NCBI GenBank assembly: GCA_030490835.1 | Contig: CM059971.1 | Span: 120,684,564 to 120,748,563 of the forward strand | DNA from: Annona cherimola | Taxonomy: Eukaryota > Streptophyta > Magnoliopsida > Magnoliales > Annonaceae | Reading direction: 5' to 3' | DNA length: 64,000 bases | Shown here: in pieces, positions 23,925 to 36,528 of the stretch | Position numbering within the stretch: position 1 is the first letter of the stretch | How the letters are laid out: each line of letters opens with the position of its first letter | Notes under the pieces: model-generated | What the model was told of the DNA's origin: nothing | The model's database searches: none | What the model saw: the letters and a program-made list of their open reading frames with translations, nothing else | Position numbers and translations under genes: made by a program

Positions 23925-24330
23925 GATAATTCTTCTTATATGCACATAATTTTTAATATATTTATAATATTTCATAAATTTCTCTTATATGTATATAATA
24001 TTTTACTCTAAATTTTTTTCATACTCATGCCGTTAAAACCACTATTATCTATCCCATTCAAAAGACGATTATGCTATTTTAAATTTTTTTTCTAATTAAA
24101 ATAAATCAGCCTTAATATGATTTTCAAGTTATTTAGTATATTGTATTAATAATTTACTGTCATCAATTGAATCATGTTAATGTTAAATTATCTTAATTAG
24201 AAAATTTTAAACGGGTAAAATTGTCTTTTCAATGAGATAGATAATAATAGTTTTAACAGTGTTAATATAAGAAGAATTTAAGGTGAAATGTTATGAGTAT
24301 ATATATTAGGAATTATATGCAATTGTTACG
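23925..24330. mobile_element. Long-inverted-repeat element, MULE-like MITE
   Basis: Left arm about 23925-24110 and right arm about 24170-24330 align in inverse (AAAACCACTATTATCTATCC with AAAACTATTATTATCTATCT, then TTTTAAATTTTTTTTCTAATT with its counterpart). Target duplication not resolved. Confidence 0.6.
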
Positions 24331-24675
24331 GCTATACCAGAAAATTTTCTCAAATTTTTTTTTGCTATACATGCGTTTGGCCCCACCTTACGGAACGGCA
24401 GCCGTGTGGCTAGCCGGAATGATGTATTTAGAATTTTAGATGAGCTACTTTTTTTTTTTATAAAAAAATCGTACAGACTTATCAGAATAGGGCCAGCAGA
24501 CATATAGCAAAAAATTTTAAAATAATAATAAAAGGGGTGATCCAACGGCAACCGCATTGCTGCTTGATGTGGTTGACCGCACCAAATCACTCATCAAAAG
24601 AAAATCTAAATCGTGTATAACATTCATCGACGTGTATCTGTTTATAGTTCTAAAAATAAAAGTTATTTTATATTA

Positions 24676-24956
24676 TGGGCGTGTTTAAAGTTTTTAATTT
24701 AAAAACTTTTTAATCTAAATTTTTTTTACTTTATAATTATCTTATTTTTAATTATTTATTCACATGTTCCTGTACAACTACTCTACTTTTTAAATTATTT
24801 TTACATAACTACCTATACAATTAACCCATTTATTTTAACTTTATTCTTTATATTCCTCGTTATTACCCATATCATATCACATCATTTTTCTTATTCAAAC
24901 AACTTTTATACAAAAAATTATTCATCTAAAAGTTTTATTATTTTTCAAACGTACCA
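24676..24956 (-). mobile_element. Tourist-like MITE, reverse copy
   Basis: TGGGCGTGTTTAAAG at the left and, inverted, TGGTACGTTTGAAAA at the right. Interior is the complement of the T-copies (CTATTTTAACTTTATTCTTT-like). Flanked by TTA and TAA. Confidence 0.75.
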
Positions 24957-24964
24957 TAAACATT

Positions 24965-25190
24965 CAAATTATAATTTTAATAGTTATATATTCACCCTTA
25001 AAATGTGTTAGTTTCTAAAAACATAAAAATTTTGTTAGTTTTTAAAAACATAAAAATTTCCAATCAACTTCGTTTTTCAAATTATAATTTTAATAGTTAT
25101 ATATTCACTCTCAAAATGTGTTAGTTTTTAAAAACATAAAATTTTTGTTAGTTTTTAAAAATATAAAAATTTCCAATGAACTTCGTTTTC
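24965..25190 (+). repeat. Tandem duplication, about 112 bp x2
   Basis: AAATTATAATTTTAATAGTT through CCAATCAACTTCGTTTT is repeated once with a few substitutions. Adjacent to a Tourist-like MITE; no coding content. Confidence 0.85.
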
Positions 25191-25548
25191 GTCATTTTCT
25201 GAATGATTTAAAGTTGCATTAAATTTTAACGCCAGCTCAAATACATTTGTACGGATGCATGATGAACGATTAAAAAAAAATGTCTATATAAGCTTGTGCA
25301 AATGGTTGCCTTCACATTTTAACATGTTTGTTTTTACATCCGAATCGTTCAAATATAAATTAACATTACAAAAATTTCAATTTATAGCAACTAAATTATT
25401 AATCAAATGTTAAGATTTGGTTGCTACTTTGTAGACATTAATTTACGCTTATGTCATATGTCATGTAACAACTAACAAGAAAAAGATTTGGTGTCATTGG
25501 CTTATGCTTTTGTATGTGTACAATTAAGAGTGTGTTGTGTACAATTAA

Positions 25549-25826
25549 GAGTGTGTTTGAGAAGTGATAAAATTTTTGGATAAAAAAGTTTTTTGCCTAA
25601 ATTTTTTTGATTTGTGAGTAAATGATGTGATATAATAAGAGTAATAATAAAGAGTAAAAAGAATAAAGTTAAAATAGATAAGTTAGTTATATGGATAATT
25701 ATGTATAAAATGATTAAAATATACAATGGTTATATAAAAAATGTGAAAAAGTGATTGAAAAATAAGATAATTATGGAGAATGAAAAGTTTTGTTTTAAAT
25801 CATTTTTGTGTTAAACAAACCTGTCT
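25549..25826 (+). mobile_element. Tourist-like MITE, copy T3
   Basis: GAGTGTGTTTGAGAAG at the left and AAACAAACCTGTCT at the right, TAA on both sides, standard interior. The words GTACAATTAAGAGTGTGTT occur twice in tandem at the left edge (25518-25556), so the outermost end was duplicated locally. Confidence 0.85.
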
Positions 25827-25829
25827 TAA

Positions 25830-27072
25830 ATCTTGATTTAGTTACCAAAATATCATCATAAGCAAATTTTTTTTTGCCAATAAAATCATTGCTGTAAGTT
25901 AAAAAAAAATCTTACTCAGAAAGCATCATCATAATCAAGAATTCTTTTTCATACGAATTTTTCTTGTTAACAAGGGATGTCAATTGCCAAATGTAGATTT
26001 TCTTATAGTGTAAGATGCATACATTTATATTTTCAAAAATCGCTTAGAAAATTATATATTATGAGTTGAGAGTAAATATGAAACTATTAAAATTTAAAAA
26101 TAACATATATTATGTAAATTTTTTAAAACTTTTTTGATTTTTAGCACTATAACTATATATAGATGAACATCTCGATGATAAAATATTAAAATATTCTGGA
26201 AAATGAAAAATATTATATGCATGTATGCTGTTTTATAAACCTTTGTTTTTTTTTTTTTAATCATTCCCTCGATCAAGAATACCGATCAAAATATGAGGAT
26301 AGCAATTCAAATGCAACGAGGAAAGAAGTTTCAAAGTGGCGCGCGGCCAGTAACCAAAAATATAATGAGAAAACGGCATATGAGTACCCAGTTCCCAATC
26401 ATGGACCGGGCAATTTTAATTTTAAAATATTTTTTTTTTGATGTTTTTCTTGTGGCTCAGCGTTCAAACAGCCTTGGCTGGAGTCATTGCTCGTATAGCA
26501 TGCGGGAATCGTTACTCAGATCTTGGGGCAAGAATGCCCATATGTGAACCAATGTCCAAAGGCAAGTTCGCATGGACCGGGCAATTTTGATGCAACCGAT
26601 AGCGCGAACCACGGTTCGGTGATTTTGTAACCGGCTAAACTGTAGTTGAACCGGTCACTACTTGTATTGTATGACTTGGTTTACGTGTGTAAAGGTACAG
26701 AGGGTGGGAAGTTCACGTCTTAAAGCTTGATAGAAATACTTGTCTCATTTACTTCATTTTGAGAGTTGTGCGTCATGAATTACCAATAGCTCAGTAGGTA
26801 TCTGATAATATTTGAGAGCCAGTCGTCTCTCTTATCTATATTTAAAAGCTTATGACCTCTCTCTTTAAGATTATAAGAATTGACTTCCGGGTATGATGGT
26901 AAGATAAATTAAGATGTAATGTGTACAAATAAAAAAAATTAGTGCAACTTAAGAAAAACTGTAGTTAAACCATATGTTACACAGAAAAATCTAATATTTC
27001 AATGCCACTTAGGGCATATCACCATGAGCACTTTAACCGTAAACATCAACTAGACGTTTCCCACTAAGAATT
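25830..27072. other. AT-rich intergenic stretch, no gene
   Basis: No recognisable gene or complete transposon. 26290-26660 has slightly higher GC with GGACCGGGCAATTTT repeated at 26402 and 26574, suggesting a small degenerate repeat. Open frames here have no family signature. Confidence 0.5.
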
Positions 27073-27081
27073 TTACTATTG

Positions 27082-27562
27082 GGATAAATTTTAAATATAT
27101 CCACCACATTTTGTCATTAACTACAAATATACCCACTAAGTTTGAAAACTTTCACGCGTACCCACTAAGTATTTCATTAATTCCGAATATATCCAATATG
27201 ACCGTTAGGAATGTTTAAAAATTTAAAAATTCCAAAATACTCTTTATTGATCTGGTATCTGTTGTCATTGGTGTCGTATCCAGACTATTAGAACTCATAC
27301 GACCTATCTTCTTTCTCTCGAGTTTGATGAATTTTTATCATATTGTGCAACTTTTGTTATAGTTAAATGACTATTATTATTAAACAATAATCACATTTTC
27401 GACATTTTGTATGATGAATAATAATAATTTTTAATTGTACTTGACGGAATGGGTATGAATAAAATTTCATCCATACTTAATGGGTATATATGAAAGTTTT
27501 CAATCTTAATAGATATATTTGTAATTAAAGGTAAAAGTATTGGGTATATTTGAAATTAACCC
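27082..27562. mobile_element. MULE-like MITE with long inverted ends
   Basis: Left arm GGATAAATTTTAAATATATC and right arm, inverted, GGGTTAATTTCAAATATACC. Both continue through ACAAATATACCCACTAAG-like and GAAAACTTTCA blocks. Flanking 9-mers TTACTATTG and TTATTATTA match at 7 of 9 with transitions only. Confidence 0.72.
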
Positions 27563-27670
27563 TTATTATTATTAAAGTATTTTCTAGCAACACTTCTAAT
27601 TTCTGCCAAACAATTTCAAAATTTTTAAAGGCACTAGCGCACAGGAACAACTCGTGGTTAAACAAGCGTT

Positions 27671-27825
27671 TACTCTACAATGTGTTTGAAAATATAACAA
27701 AAATATAAGTAGATTTACATGGGTTATTATTTAGTAGACCCAGTTTACTCAGCAAAGTGTTTGAAAATATGACAAAAATACAAGTAGATCTACATGGGTT
27801 ATTATCTAGTAGACCCAGTGCAAGC
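27671..27825 (+). repeat. Tandem duplication, about 76 bp x2
   Basis: GTGTTTGAAAATATAACAAA through TAGTAGACCCAGT is repeated once with few changes. Confidence 0.85.
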
Positions 27826-28215
27826 ATTGAGTTTTTGACCATTTGGATGCAAAAAACTATTTTTTGATTTTTTAATTTTTTTTATAAAACTATTAATTTA
27901 AATATATTTAATATATGTATTATGTTTTACCATTTTTATAGATTTATGCATTTTTATTTTTTAAAAACAATAACATTCTAGACATTTTAACGGACTAAAA
28001 TACTAAAAATAAAAACATCGAAAATGATTAAAATACCTATATTTTTTAAAAAATTAAAAAATACATATTTTTTAAAATAGTAATACTTGAATACTTGATA
28101 CATATGCTAAATATATTTAAATTAACAATTTTGTAAAAAATTCCAAAAAAGATAAAAATAAATCTTTGCACTCGAGCACACTGAAACTTAGTATACCTGA
28201 ATGCATTTAATCAAG
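27826..28215. mobile_element. Fold-back-like element, TGCA end type
   Basis: The stem includes ATTAATTTAAATATATTTAA and its near inverse at about 28085-28140. The right end carries TGCACTCGAGCACACTGA. The left end is less clear, so boundaries are approximate. Confidence 0.5.
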
Positions 28216-28416
28216 TGTCAATCTACATAGAGTTCAAACTGTTTGGTGTCCCCACTAAAATTCCAGGAAATATTTAATTGTCCTTAGAATTTTCAATAAT
28301 ACTAGTTATTTTGACGTGATTATCTCTTCTCAAATAACAATATAAATATTTCTCTGTTACATTACTTCAATTGGCCAAATGTCCTAAATCCACCAGTGGC
28401 ATAATGTTAAAATGAT

Positions 28417-28810
28417 GAGGACCGATCTTTTCAGACCGGTCGGAAATCCGGTGATTTCCGACCGGTCCAAAAATATATTTTTTTAATTTTTTTTTGAAAA
28501 ATAATTTTATAAACTTGTTAATCTAGTTATATTTAATTTATAAACCAAGTTTTATCATTTTTAGATATGTATATATATTTATTTTGGATTTTTAAAAACA
28601 GGGGTATTTAAGTCATTTTAAATATTCTTAAAATGACTTAAATACCCCTGTTTTTAAAAATCCAAAATAAATATATAGACATATCTAAAAATGATAAAAC
28701 TTGGTTTATAAAATAAATATAACTAGATTAACAAGTTTATAAAATTATTTTTCAAAAAAAAAATTAAAAAAATATGGTGATTTCCGACCGGTCTGAAAAG
28801 ATCATGCGTC
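28417..28810. mobile_element. Fold-back element with ACCGGTC hairpin end and perfect 9-bp TSD (FB-f)
   Basis: A perfect 9-bp duplication TAAAATGAT (28408-28416 and 28811-28819) flanks ends GAGGACCGATCTTTTCAG and, inverted, GACGCATGATCTTTTCAG. At the left end is a perfect 15-bp hairpin (28434-28448 with 28453-28467, loop CGGT); the right end has only one arm of it. Between lies a near-perfect AT-rich palindrome centred near 28622. No coding capacity. Confidence 0.93.
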
Positions 28811-29549
28811 TAAAATGATTAGTCCAAAGATGCGACCATAATTTATACATGTAAAAAAGGACAAATGAACGTAGATTTTACACTTAAATACACAAGAGTT
28901 AGTTTGTCTTATTTCTAACATAACTTTCTATATTTTTAACATAACTTTTCTCATTTCAATGCACATTGTAGCATTTTCATCCCATTTCTCTATCAAATTC
29001 AAGTTTCTTGAATCGATCAGAACAAAGAACAAGGTAAAAATGTTAAGAACAATGTGTTGTCCAGGAAACGGCTTAAGACTAGTTAAGAGTCTGTTTTGGT
29101 GAAAGATAGAACAAATTATGTGTCTTTTGAAATAAATTATCATATCTTTCATTATTATGCTTATATTTCAATTATGAAATTTTCATCTTTATTTCATATA
29201 ATTATTTTGACTGTTTCAGAACTATGCTTGTAATAAAAAAAAATTCAGCTCACTTTTCTATATCATGCGACATTTTAACATTATTTCTATATTCTAATCA
29301 CTTTCGACAACATTTCATATAACAAGCTAAGGGGGTAAAAAGGGTCGATCTTAACTCAACTTGGTTTACAATATGGTATGATTAAAGCATTTTGAAAAAG
29401 GTTAACAACAAAATCTCCTTGGAGTGACTCTATTTTCTGATTTTCATAGTGGGTTAGTTGACGTAATTTTGTATGTTGACATAGACTATAATATAATTTG
29501 TTTAAATGATCGTACAAGAACGATCACATTGAATATTATTGTAAGGCTG

Positions 29550-29640
29550 ATAAATTAAATTACATGATACAGAAACATCAATTAGATATCATCAATTTGA
29601 AAATATACATGATACGGAAACATCAATTAGATATAATTAA
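29550..29640 (+). repeat. Tandem duplication, about 45 bp x2
   Basis: CATGATACAGAAACATCAAT and following bases are repeated with two or three changes. Confidence 0.8.
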
Positions 29641-29738
29641 TTTGCAAAATATCAATTGCCATTTATATTGCCATTGACTCTAAAACCCTTATAAAAATGA
29701 TTAAATTTTATTATATTTAAATTGATACGGTATAACAA

Positions 29739-30106
29739 TCCGGTGATTTCCGACCGGTCAAAAAATATATTTTTTTAAATTTTTTTTTGAAAAATATTTT
29801 TATAAATATGTTAATCTAGTTATATTTAATCTATAAACTAAATTTTATCATTTTTAGATATGTATATATATTTATTTTGGATTTTTAAATACAGGGATAT
29901 TTAAGTCATTTTAAGAATATTTAAAATGACTTAAATACCCCTGTATTTAAAAATCCAAAATAAATATATATACACATCCAAAAATGGTAAAAATCGATTT
30001 ATAGATTAAATATAATTATATTAACATGTTTATAAAAATATTTTTCAAAAAAAAAAACAAAAAAATATATTGTTTGACCGTGATTTCCGACCGGTCGTAA
30101 AAGATC
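29739..30106. mobile_element. Fold-back element, ACCGGTC end type (FB-g)
   Basis: Same family as 28417-28810: GGTGATTTCCGACCGGTC at the left, TGATTTCCGACCGGTCGTAA then GATC at the right, and the matching long stem with a centre near 29920. The outer left hairpin arm is missing, so the left end is truncated. Confidence 0.85.
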
Positions 30107-30409
30107 GGTAGCCCATTATTTTTTACTCACAATCATTACTACCTGAGCCACAACATGTTACTTTTTTCATTATTTAAATTTCTCTCCATGATTTCTTCCA
30201 TTTATCTATAATACCAAGCGTCCTATTTTTATTTATCTATCATAATCACCATCCTTAAAACATTACGCTTTTTAGATTTATTTTTTGTTTATTACATACA
30301 ACGAAAGAGACCCTTAAATATGAAATACTCTTGAAATCTAACATGAAAAAATTCATCTTTACTCACGCTTATGGGCATCCCAATAATATTTTCTTATTTT
30401 TTTTTTAGT

Positions 30410-30798
30410 GATGAGTAGTTATCCAATTAGTCTCAGCTAAGCAAACATTATTTAGCTTGGAAAAAATTCTTATTTTTTATTTTTTAAAATTTTTTTGTAA
30501 TGAAATGGTTAATCTAGTTTATTTAATATATAAATTAAGTTTTGCTATTTTTAGAGATATATATTTTATAAATTTTTAAATATTGGATTATTTTAGAAAT
30601 TTGAATGGTAAAAATGATGAAAATGCCCATTTGCTTAAAAATTCAAAAAATATATACATATTTTAAAATAATAAAACTTAGTTTACAATTAAATATACTT
30701 AGATTAATGATTTTATTAGAATAATTTTTAAAAAATTTAAAAAAATCTTTTTTTGCTTGAATTGTAGTTTGCTTATCCTGGGTTAATGCGATCATTAC
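30410..30798. mobile_element. Fold-back element, GATGAGTGATCC type variant (FB-h)
   Basis: GATGAGTAGTTATCCAATTAG with CTAAGCAAACA at the left and an inverted counterpart (CTTATCCTGGGTTAATGCGATCATTAC) split around GCGATC at the right. The stem resembles the other fold-backs. Flanking 9-mers TTTTTTAGT and TTTTTTATA match at 7 of 9. Confidence 0.72.
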
Positions 30799-31984
30799 TT
30801 TTTTATAATATACGATTTTAACTTAGATCTTTTCTGATAAAAAATTTGAAAATTTTTAAATTTATTTGGTATTTGTCGTGATGACATTTGTCATTTTTTT
30901 TGGAAATAAAAAAATGACATGGATATAAAAAATTTGAAAAACGAAAAAGGCATTTTGCCCATTTTTAAAAATAAAATGATACCAAATAAATTTAAAGAAA
31001 GGTCAAGTTTTACAAGTGGCAAAATCTAAGTAAGGTCCACATACCACTAAGAAAAAACTTCATGATGTTGGCCCATACATTTATAAAAATAAGAAAATAT
31101 CTGCTAAGCCACCCTTGTTAAATATTCTAATAAGAGAGAAAAAATGAATTTAGTAAAATATGCATTTAAAACTAACTTATAATTGTTGGCAAAGAGTTTC
31201 CCTGTTGAGAAAAGTTTGGCCTTCGAGTTTCATCATAAGGAGTTTGTTTTTTATTTTTGGAGGAATACCTCTAGAGCTACTATGTTAACAATATTGTTAG
31301 ACTTAGAGAAAATTCTTCGCATATCTATAATATTTGCCTATTATTTATTTTGTACCCATAACATTTTAAAAATTCTCCACGCACCCATAACATTTCACCC
31401 CAAATTCCTTCCGTACCCATGCCTTAACGTTCGGTCAAAATTCATGCCCCTTTTTTTCTTAATTCCAAAAAAGCCCACGTCTATGTGGCGGCGAAGTGCT
31501 CTTCTCTGGAGGACTTTCTTCAACATTGCTTTGTGGGTGGCGGTGCTTCGTGGATTCATGGAATTTTGCAAATCAAGGAACTGTCGCCTACTTGGTCGAG
31601 GTGGGTTGATCTTGTTTGACGTGAGTAGTGTGACTATCAGGTACCATCCCTTGAATCTTCTTCCTGTCATTTTCATTAGAATCATAAGGAAAGTTTTGGA
31701 AAATCTCTACAACCATGATCTATACAAGGTTATAATGTTTTGCAACCTCATAAATGAATAAGTTGTCTTTTGACATTTTAGCCAAATCGAAATGAAATCC
31801 ACATGGCATTGAGCAATTGCATTCTTAAAGTCAATCTCCATTAGGAGAACTCCATGATATATGATAAAAAAAAAAGCCAATCCAACTGAGAAAAATGAAT
31901 AAGTAGCTTAAAATATAACACATGACTTGTAATCAAATTTCTCTATGATTTGCAGGAAGGTAAGACTGCACAAGGTTCTACTAA

Positions 31985-32389
31985 GTGTTACACTCTCCAT
32001 CTTCACGTCTGCTTGCCTCTACTCCTCCCTATTCATGGTCAGCTGCACGCCATACAATCCATCCTTGCCTGACTCTGTTTGACTCACCACTAGTCACACT
32101 TGTAACTTCAAACAATTTAACTGCCTCGCTCTTCACACTTTACTCCATCTTGGGTCCTTTCACCTTTGACATTGCCACCCCCTTCGAACTCTTCCTACCC
32201 ATCATCCTCATGGGCTTCGGCTATGGCTGCTTCTTCGACCTTGTGATGAGCCACTACACTAGTATTGATTAAGGCCTCTATGTTGTCTTGGGAGCTGTAT
32301 TGCTTATGTCAAGATCTATGAGGATGACGGTCTTCCTCTGCGTCATCTTCGTCAAGCTCACTAACAACTTGATAGGGATGTATTAGGAT
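31985..32389 (+). pseudogene. Possible captured gene fragment in MULE-like element (unrecognised, membrane-like)
   Basis: A hydrophobic reading (VTLVTSNNLTASLFTLYSI, PFELFLPIILMGFGYGCFF) runs to a stop at about 32270 and continues in the same frame with VLGAVLLMSRSMRM and FLCVIFVKLTNNLIG up to the nested hAT. It looks like a decayed membrane-protein exon, but I cannot name a family. It could also be chance in GC-richer sequence. Confidence 0.35.
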
Positions 32390-32977
32390 TAAGGGTGTTA
32401 ATGGTCATGGTAATAGTCAAACCGCTCGTCCAACCCGTTTTAAATGAGTTTGGGTAAGAATTTTTGAATAAATGGATTAGGATCTGCCAACCTATTTAAA
32501 TATTTAATTAAATAAACGGATTGTGGTTGAAATTTTATAACCCATCAACCCATTTAGTCACGTGTTTAACCCATATAACCTGTTCAACTCATTCAACCTA
32601 TTTAACTTGCTAAAATTATATATATAAATGTAAATTCTCTGGTTATTCTTCCTCTCTTCCTTTTGTCCCTAATTTTCATTTTCCTACTGTTGCCTCAATT
32701 TTGTTTTTCTGTTATTTTCCTATTTCCATTTCCCCTACACTGAAAATACCTTCTCATATCTCCTTACGAGATCATCGCCTGCTAGGATCTAGGACTTTAA
32801 GTCGTCCACTATACAACCCATTAATAACCAGCAAACCGTTTATTAAATGAATCATAAATGAGTTAGGGTCAAGGTTTTCTAAATAGGTTAATAAACGGAT
32901 TAGGATTGAGATATTTTAAATGAGTTAGGATTAAGATTAGACTCTAACTTGTCCAACCCGATCCGTTAACACCCCTA
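32390..32977. mobile_element. hAT-type non-autonomous element H4
   Basis: TAAGGGTGTTAATGG at the left and CCGTTAACACCCCTA at the right, flanked by ATTAGGAT and ATTAGAAT (7 of 8). Interior rich in AACCCATTT and GGTTAATAAACGGATTAGGA-like words, no transposase. Inserted into the 31306-33994 element. Confidence 0.88.
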
Positions 32978-34158
32978 ATTAGAATGATAATGAACATGAG
33001 AGGTAGCACGTGTGGGGAAATGAGGTTGGTGACTTAGCGGGCCCGGGTCTGTTAGTTAGGCTTCTTGAACTTGATCTTTATAATCCATCTATTTTTAGAA
33101 TTGAATTTCCGAATTCTTGTTGTTGAATTAGATATGATCGCTGTATCACATCACAACCTTCTCCTCCTCCCGCTCACGATGATGGTCCTGCTAATATCGA
33201 ATACTTTGGGAGACATTTTCAACTCGAGCATCAACTAGATCATCTTGAATTTGACTTCCTTTCCTAGAATCCTGCATAGAACCATATATGATGAACCTGA
33301 GGGTGGCAGAGGTTGTAACACTGATGTCGCCAATTGTGACTTTTCGGGGAGTTAAAAAGTTGGGCGAGTCATCGAGGCGCTCTAGAGGATGACCCACAAA
33401 AGGTTCCCTATTGTGGATAATGGGTTTTTCATCTCTGCACCCGAGTAGCAGCAATAGTAACAAGTCGACAGCAGAACAGAACTGCACGAGCTAGTGCTGA
33501 AAGATCACATCATTACGGTATCGAGGAAGGAGTGGTTATTGGTGGAGAGGCGAAGGACAGAGGAGTGGGAGGTGTGAGAAATTCGCGTCGGTGGATATTG
33601 CAGAGAAGAGAAGGAAGATCAAGGTGGTGGAGCTGAGGGAGGAGGAGATGGAAATGTATATAATCGATTTGCATCCATTCACTAGCACTACATCCTACAC
33701 TAATGGAGAGCATGTCAGTGGCAAATGATCAATGGTGCGATTGACAGGTGGTGGTGTGCAAAAAGTAGTAGTGACACACTGTGCACATCTATCGCGACGG
33801 ACAAATGTTTTGAGCGCAAGCACGAGCATTTTTGGAATTAAGAAAAAAAGGGGCAAGAATTTTGATGTAATGTTAAGGCATGGGTAGGGACGAATTTGAG
33901 GTAAAATACTACGAGTGAATGGAGAATTTTTAAAATATTGTGGATATAAGGAAAATAATGGGTAAAGGTTATGGGTACGTGGAATTTTTTTTCCTTAGAT
34001 TTACACTCATTTAGTTAAAAGGATTGAAAATATTTTACTTGTATCGAGCTGCAACTATAACTAAATAAAGAAAAACTAACCTATATTTAAAAAAAGTGTG
34101 AAAATGTTCTTTCACATCCATGACTTTTATAAACAAGTAATCATATGAAAAAAATGAT

Positions 34159-34994
34159 TAGGGGTGAAAATCGAGATGAAAATCGAGATGGGTTAAGGTA
34201 TGCTCAACCTCTAGTGGTTTAAAATCTTGTCAACTCTATTTTTTATATTACGTTAAGATATAACAGATTGACTCTCACATTTTTTAATGAATTTTGTGAT
34301 AGGTTTTGGGTTGGTATCAGAAAAATCGGTCAAGTTGAAAAGACACGTCAAAGTGTAATGGTTTTAAAAATTTATATGTACATCAATATAAATTCCCATC
34401 TATAATAAATTTAATGGTTGAATATTTCAATGTTTTATTATGTAGAGAAAGTAAAGCATAATTATCTCAACAAAATATTAATAAAATATTTCTTTTTGAT
34501 AATTCCATTTGCAATTTTATTTCGATAAATATGAATGTTTACCCTCAACAAAAATAATATAGAAAATTTTTTGAATTACAATTAGAAATGGCTAAAATGC
34601 AAATAATAATATTTATTCTTGAAATATGCAAATAACATTAATAATGCTTTTTATTTCGTTAAGAAATCATGTCGAGGACATAACTTGAACAATGTTTATG
34701 CAATAAAAAAATAAAATATGTCCACATAAACAATATATAAATACACATCCACATGAATCTTATTCAAATTAATAAGTTGTAAGGTTAAACACAAGTCTAA
34801 CAAAACTACATCCATAGAAATAAATTATAAAATTTATTAAAATATTTTGCGCTTATGGAGAGATGGGGTGAGTCAAGATGTGTTAGGACATTGTTGACTC
34901 GACTCGCCCCTTAACCTGAAGAGCGAGTTTCAAACCTAATATATTTCATTATAACTGGCCACAATCTTCGCATCAATCTCTGTTTTCATCTCTA
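34159..34994. mobile_element. Probable hAT-type element with TTAGGGGTGAAAA ends
   Basis: TAGGGGTGAAAATCGAGATG at the left and, inverted, TAGAGATGAAAACAGAGATT at the right. The size of about 0.84 kb fits the other hAT copies, but no 8-bp duplication could be matched. Confidence 0.55.
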
Positions 34995-35359
34995 ATAGTA
35001 TATAACCTTTTGTCAACTTAAATTAATCTGCATATGAATGTACTTTTGTTTTTTTATTGATGGCCAATCAATTGAGAAGAAAGAGGGGTAAATGCACTAT
35101 TTTTATCAATTCCAAACTTTTTTTTTTGATATATATATATATATTATGACATCCAATATCACAATTAAGTACATTCTCACCCTCACACATCGAGGAAAAT
35201 TTTCCTAAATTGTGAAACTGCTATTACAAGAGAACTAAATTGAAAAATCGCCACACATGATGCTGCAACTGGCAACCATCAAACACACGACTTGTCATAG
35301 GTAAGGTCGGCATGTCACAGGACGATGACAATCAACTCCAAACTTTAGATTTCTTATAA

Positions 35360-35792
35360 GGGTAATTTGCATATATACCCATATAGTTCGATGCTAGTTG
35401 CAGATATACTCACGTAGTTTCACGACATGCATATTACCTCCACACAGTTTCATCAAAATTACGTATTACTCCCATGCCGTTACCTGTCGTTAATATTTGA
35501 TGTGATATTTTGGAAAATGACGAAAATGTCCTCATCAATATTTCATGAATTGCATATCACCCTCCACATAGTTTCACCAAAAATACATATTACCCCATGA
35601 AACTATGTATACCAACGAGAGCATTTTCGTTATTTTTTAAAATATCATGTCAGATATTAACGACTGGTAACAACGTGAGAGTAATACGCAATTTTTGTGA
35701 AACTATGTGAGGTTCATATGCATTTCATGAAACTATATGGGTATATCTGCAATTAATGTTAAATTATGTGAAGATATATATGCAAATTACCC
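35360..35792. mobile_element. MULE-like MITE with GGGTAATTTGCATATATA ends
   Basis: Ends GGGTAATTTGCATATATACC and, inverted, GGGTAATTTGCATATATATC. Both arms continue through GTAGTTTCACGA-like and CATATTACC-like blocks. Flanking 9-mers TTCTTATAA and TTCTCACAA match at 7 of 9. Confidence 0.8.
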
Positions 35793-36155
35793 TTCTCACA
35801 ATACACATTTTTTATACACACTCGCATCCAGTGACTTGATCCTCAAAGCGGTGAAAAGTGTATGGGCACACGTAATTTGGAACGGGAAACAAATTTTGTT
35901 AGAAGACTCCAGATATTAAATGGCGTATGCGACCGAAAGTTGCAACAAGTAGTCTCCACCACTGCCATCGCTCGTCCATTCTCGATCTGCTTCGTTATCC
36001 TGCAAGATGACGTCATTGCAATCGCCCGAGGGGGAGGGGGAACATCACGGGCAGCATCCCGTCGACCCCGAAAGGCCTAGGGCTTCGACGGTGGGCGGTG
36101 GATCTCAATCGCAATTACCATCACCACGTGTATCTCTGGGACCGTAGAGTTTCGT

Positions 36156-36528
36156 GGGCCCTGATTCAGTACTCCCGTGCTGCATGCTCCCGGACGTATA
36201 CATATATTTTTTTTACTTTTTTTTGAAAATATTTTCATAAACATGTTAGCCCAAATGTATTTAACATATATATCAATTTTTACCATTTTTGGAAATTTTT
36301 AGATATTTATTATTGATTTTTGAAAATCAGTGGCATTTTAGTAATTTAAAATTACGTAAAATGTCATTAATTTTCAAAAATAAAAAATAAATACCTAAAA
36401 TATTCAAAAAATGGTAAAAATTTACACACATATTAAATACACTTGGGCTAACATGTTTATGAAAATATTTTCAAAAAAAAGTAAAAAAAAAATATACATA
36501 TGCGCCCGGTAGCACTGAATCGGAGTCC
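36156..36528. mobile_element. Fold-back element with TGCTCCCGGG-type ends and perfect 9-bp TSD (FB-i)
   Basis: Perfect 9-bp duplication GAGTTTCGT at 36147-36155 and 36529-36537. Ends GGGCCCTGATTCAGTACTCC and, inverted, GGACTCCGATTCAGTGCTAC, then a long AT-rich palindrome (ATTTTTACCATTTTTGGA with its inverse). Same family as 48202-48565. No coding content. Confidence 0.93.

Larger units (their letters stand above)
31306..33994. mobile_element. MULE-like element, about 2.7 kb, with about 190-bp inverted ends and 9-bp TSD
   Basis: Flanked by TTAGACTTA (31297-31305) and TTAGATTTA (33995-34003), 8 of 9 identical. The arms (31306-31490 and about 33830-33994) align in inverse: AATTCTCCACGCACCCATAA-like blocks, TACCCATGCCTTAACGTT with TACCCATGCCTTAACATT, and TTTTTTCTTAATTCCAAAAA. 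The interior is GC-richer and gene-like but I recognise no transposase. A hAT element (32390-32977) is nested in it. Candidate Pack-MULE. Confidence 0.82.

Noticed and set aside
10572..30798. Fold-back arms considered as CRISPR-like arrays or as Helitron 3' ends
   Set aside because: Each is one inverted repeat with 8-9 bp flanking duplications, not regularly spaced direct repeats, and there is no CTRR end or A/T insertion pattern.
31183..31761. 192-codon open frame on the plus strand
   Set aside because: Most of it runs through the left inverted arm of the MULE-like element, starts outside that element and shows no protein family; chance frame.
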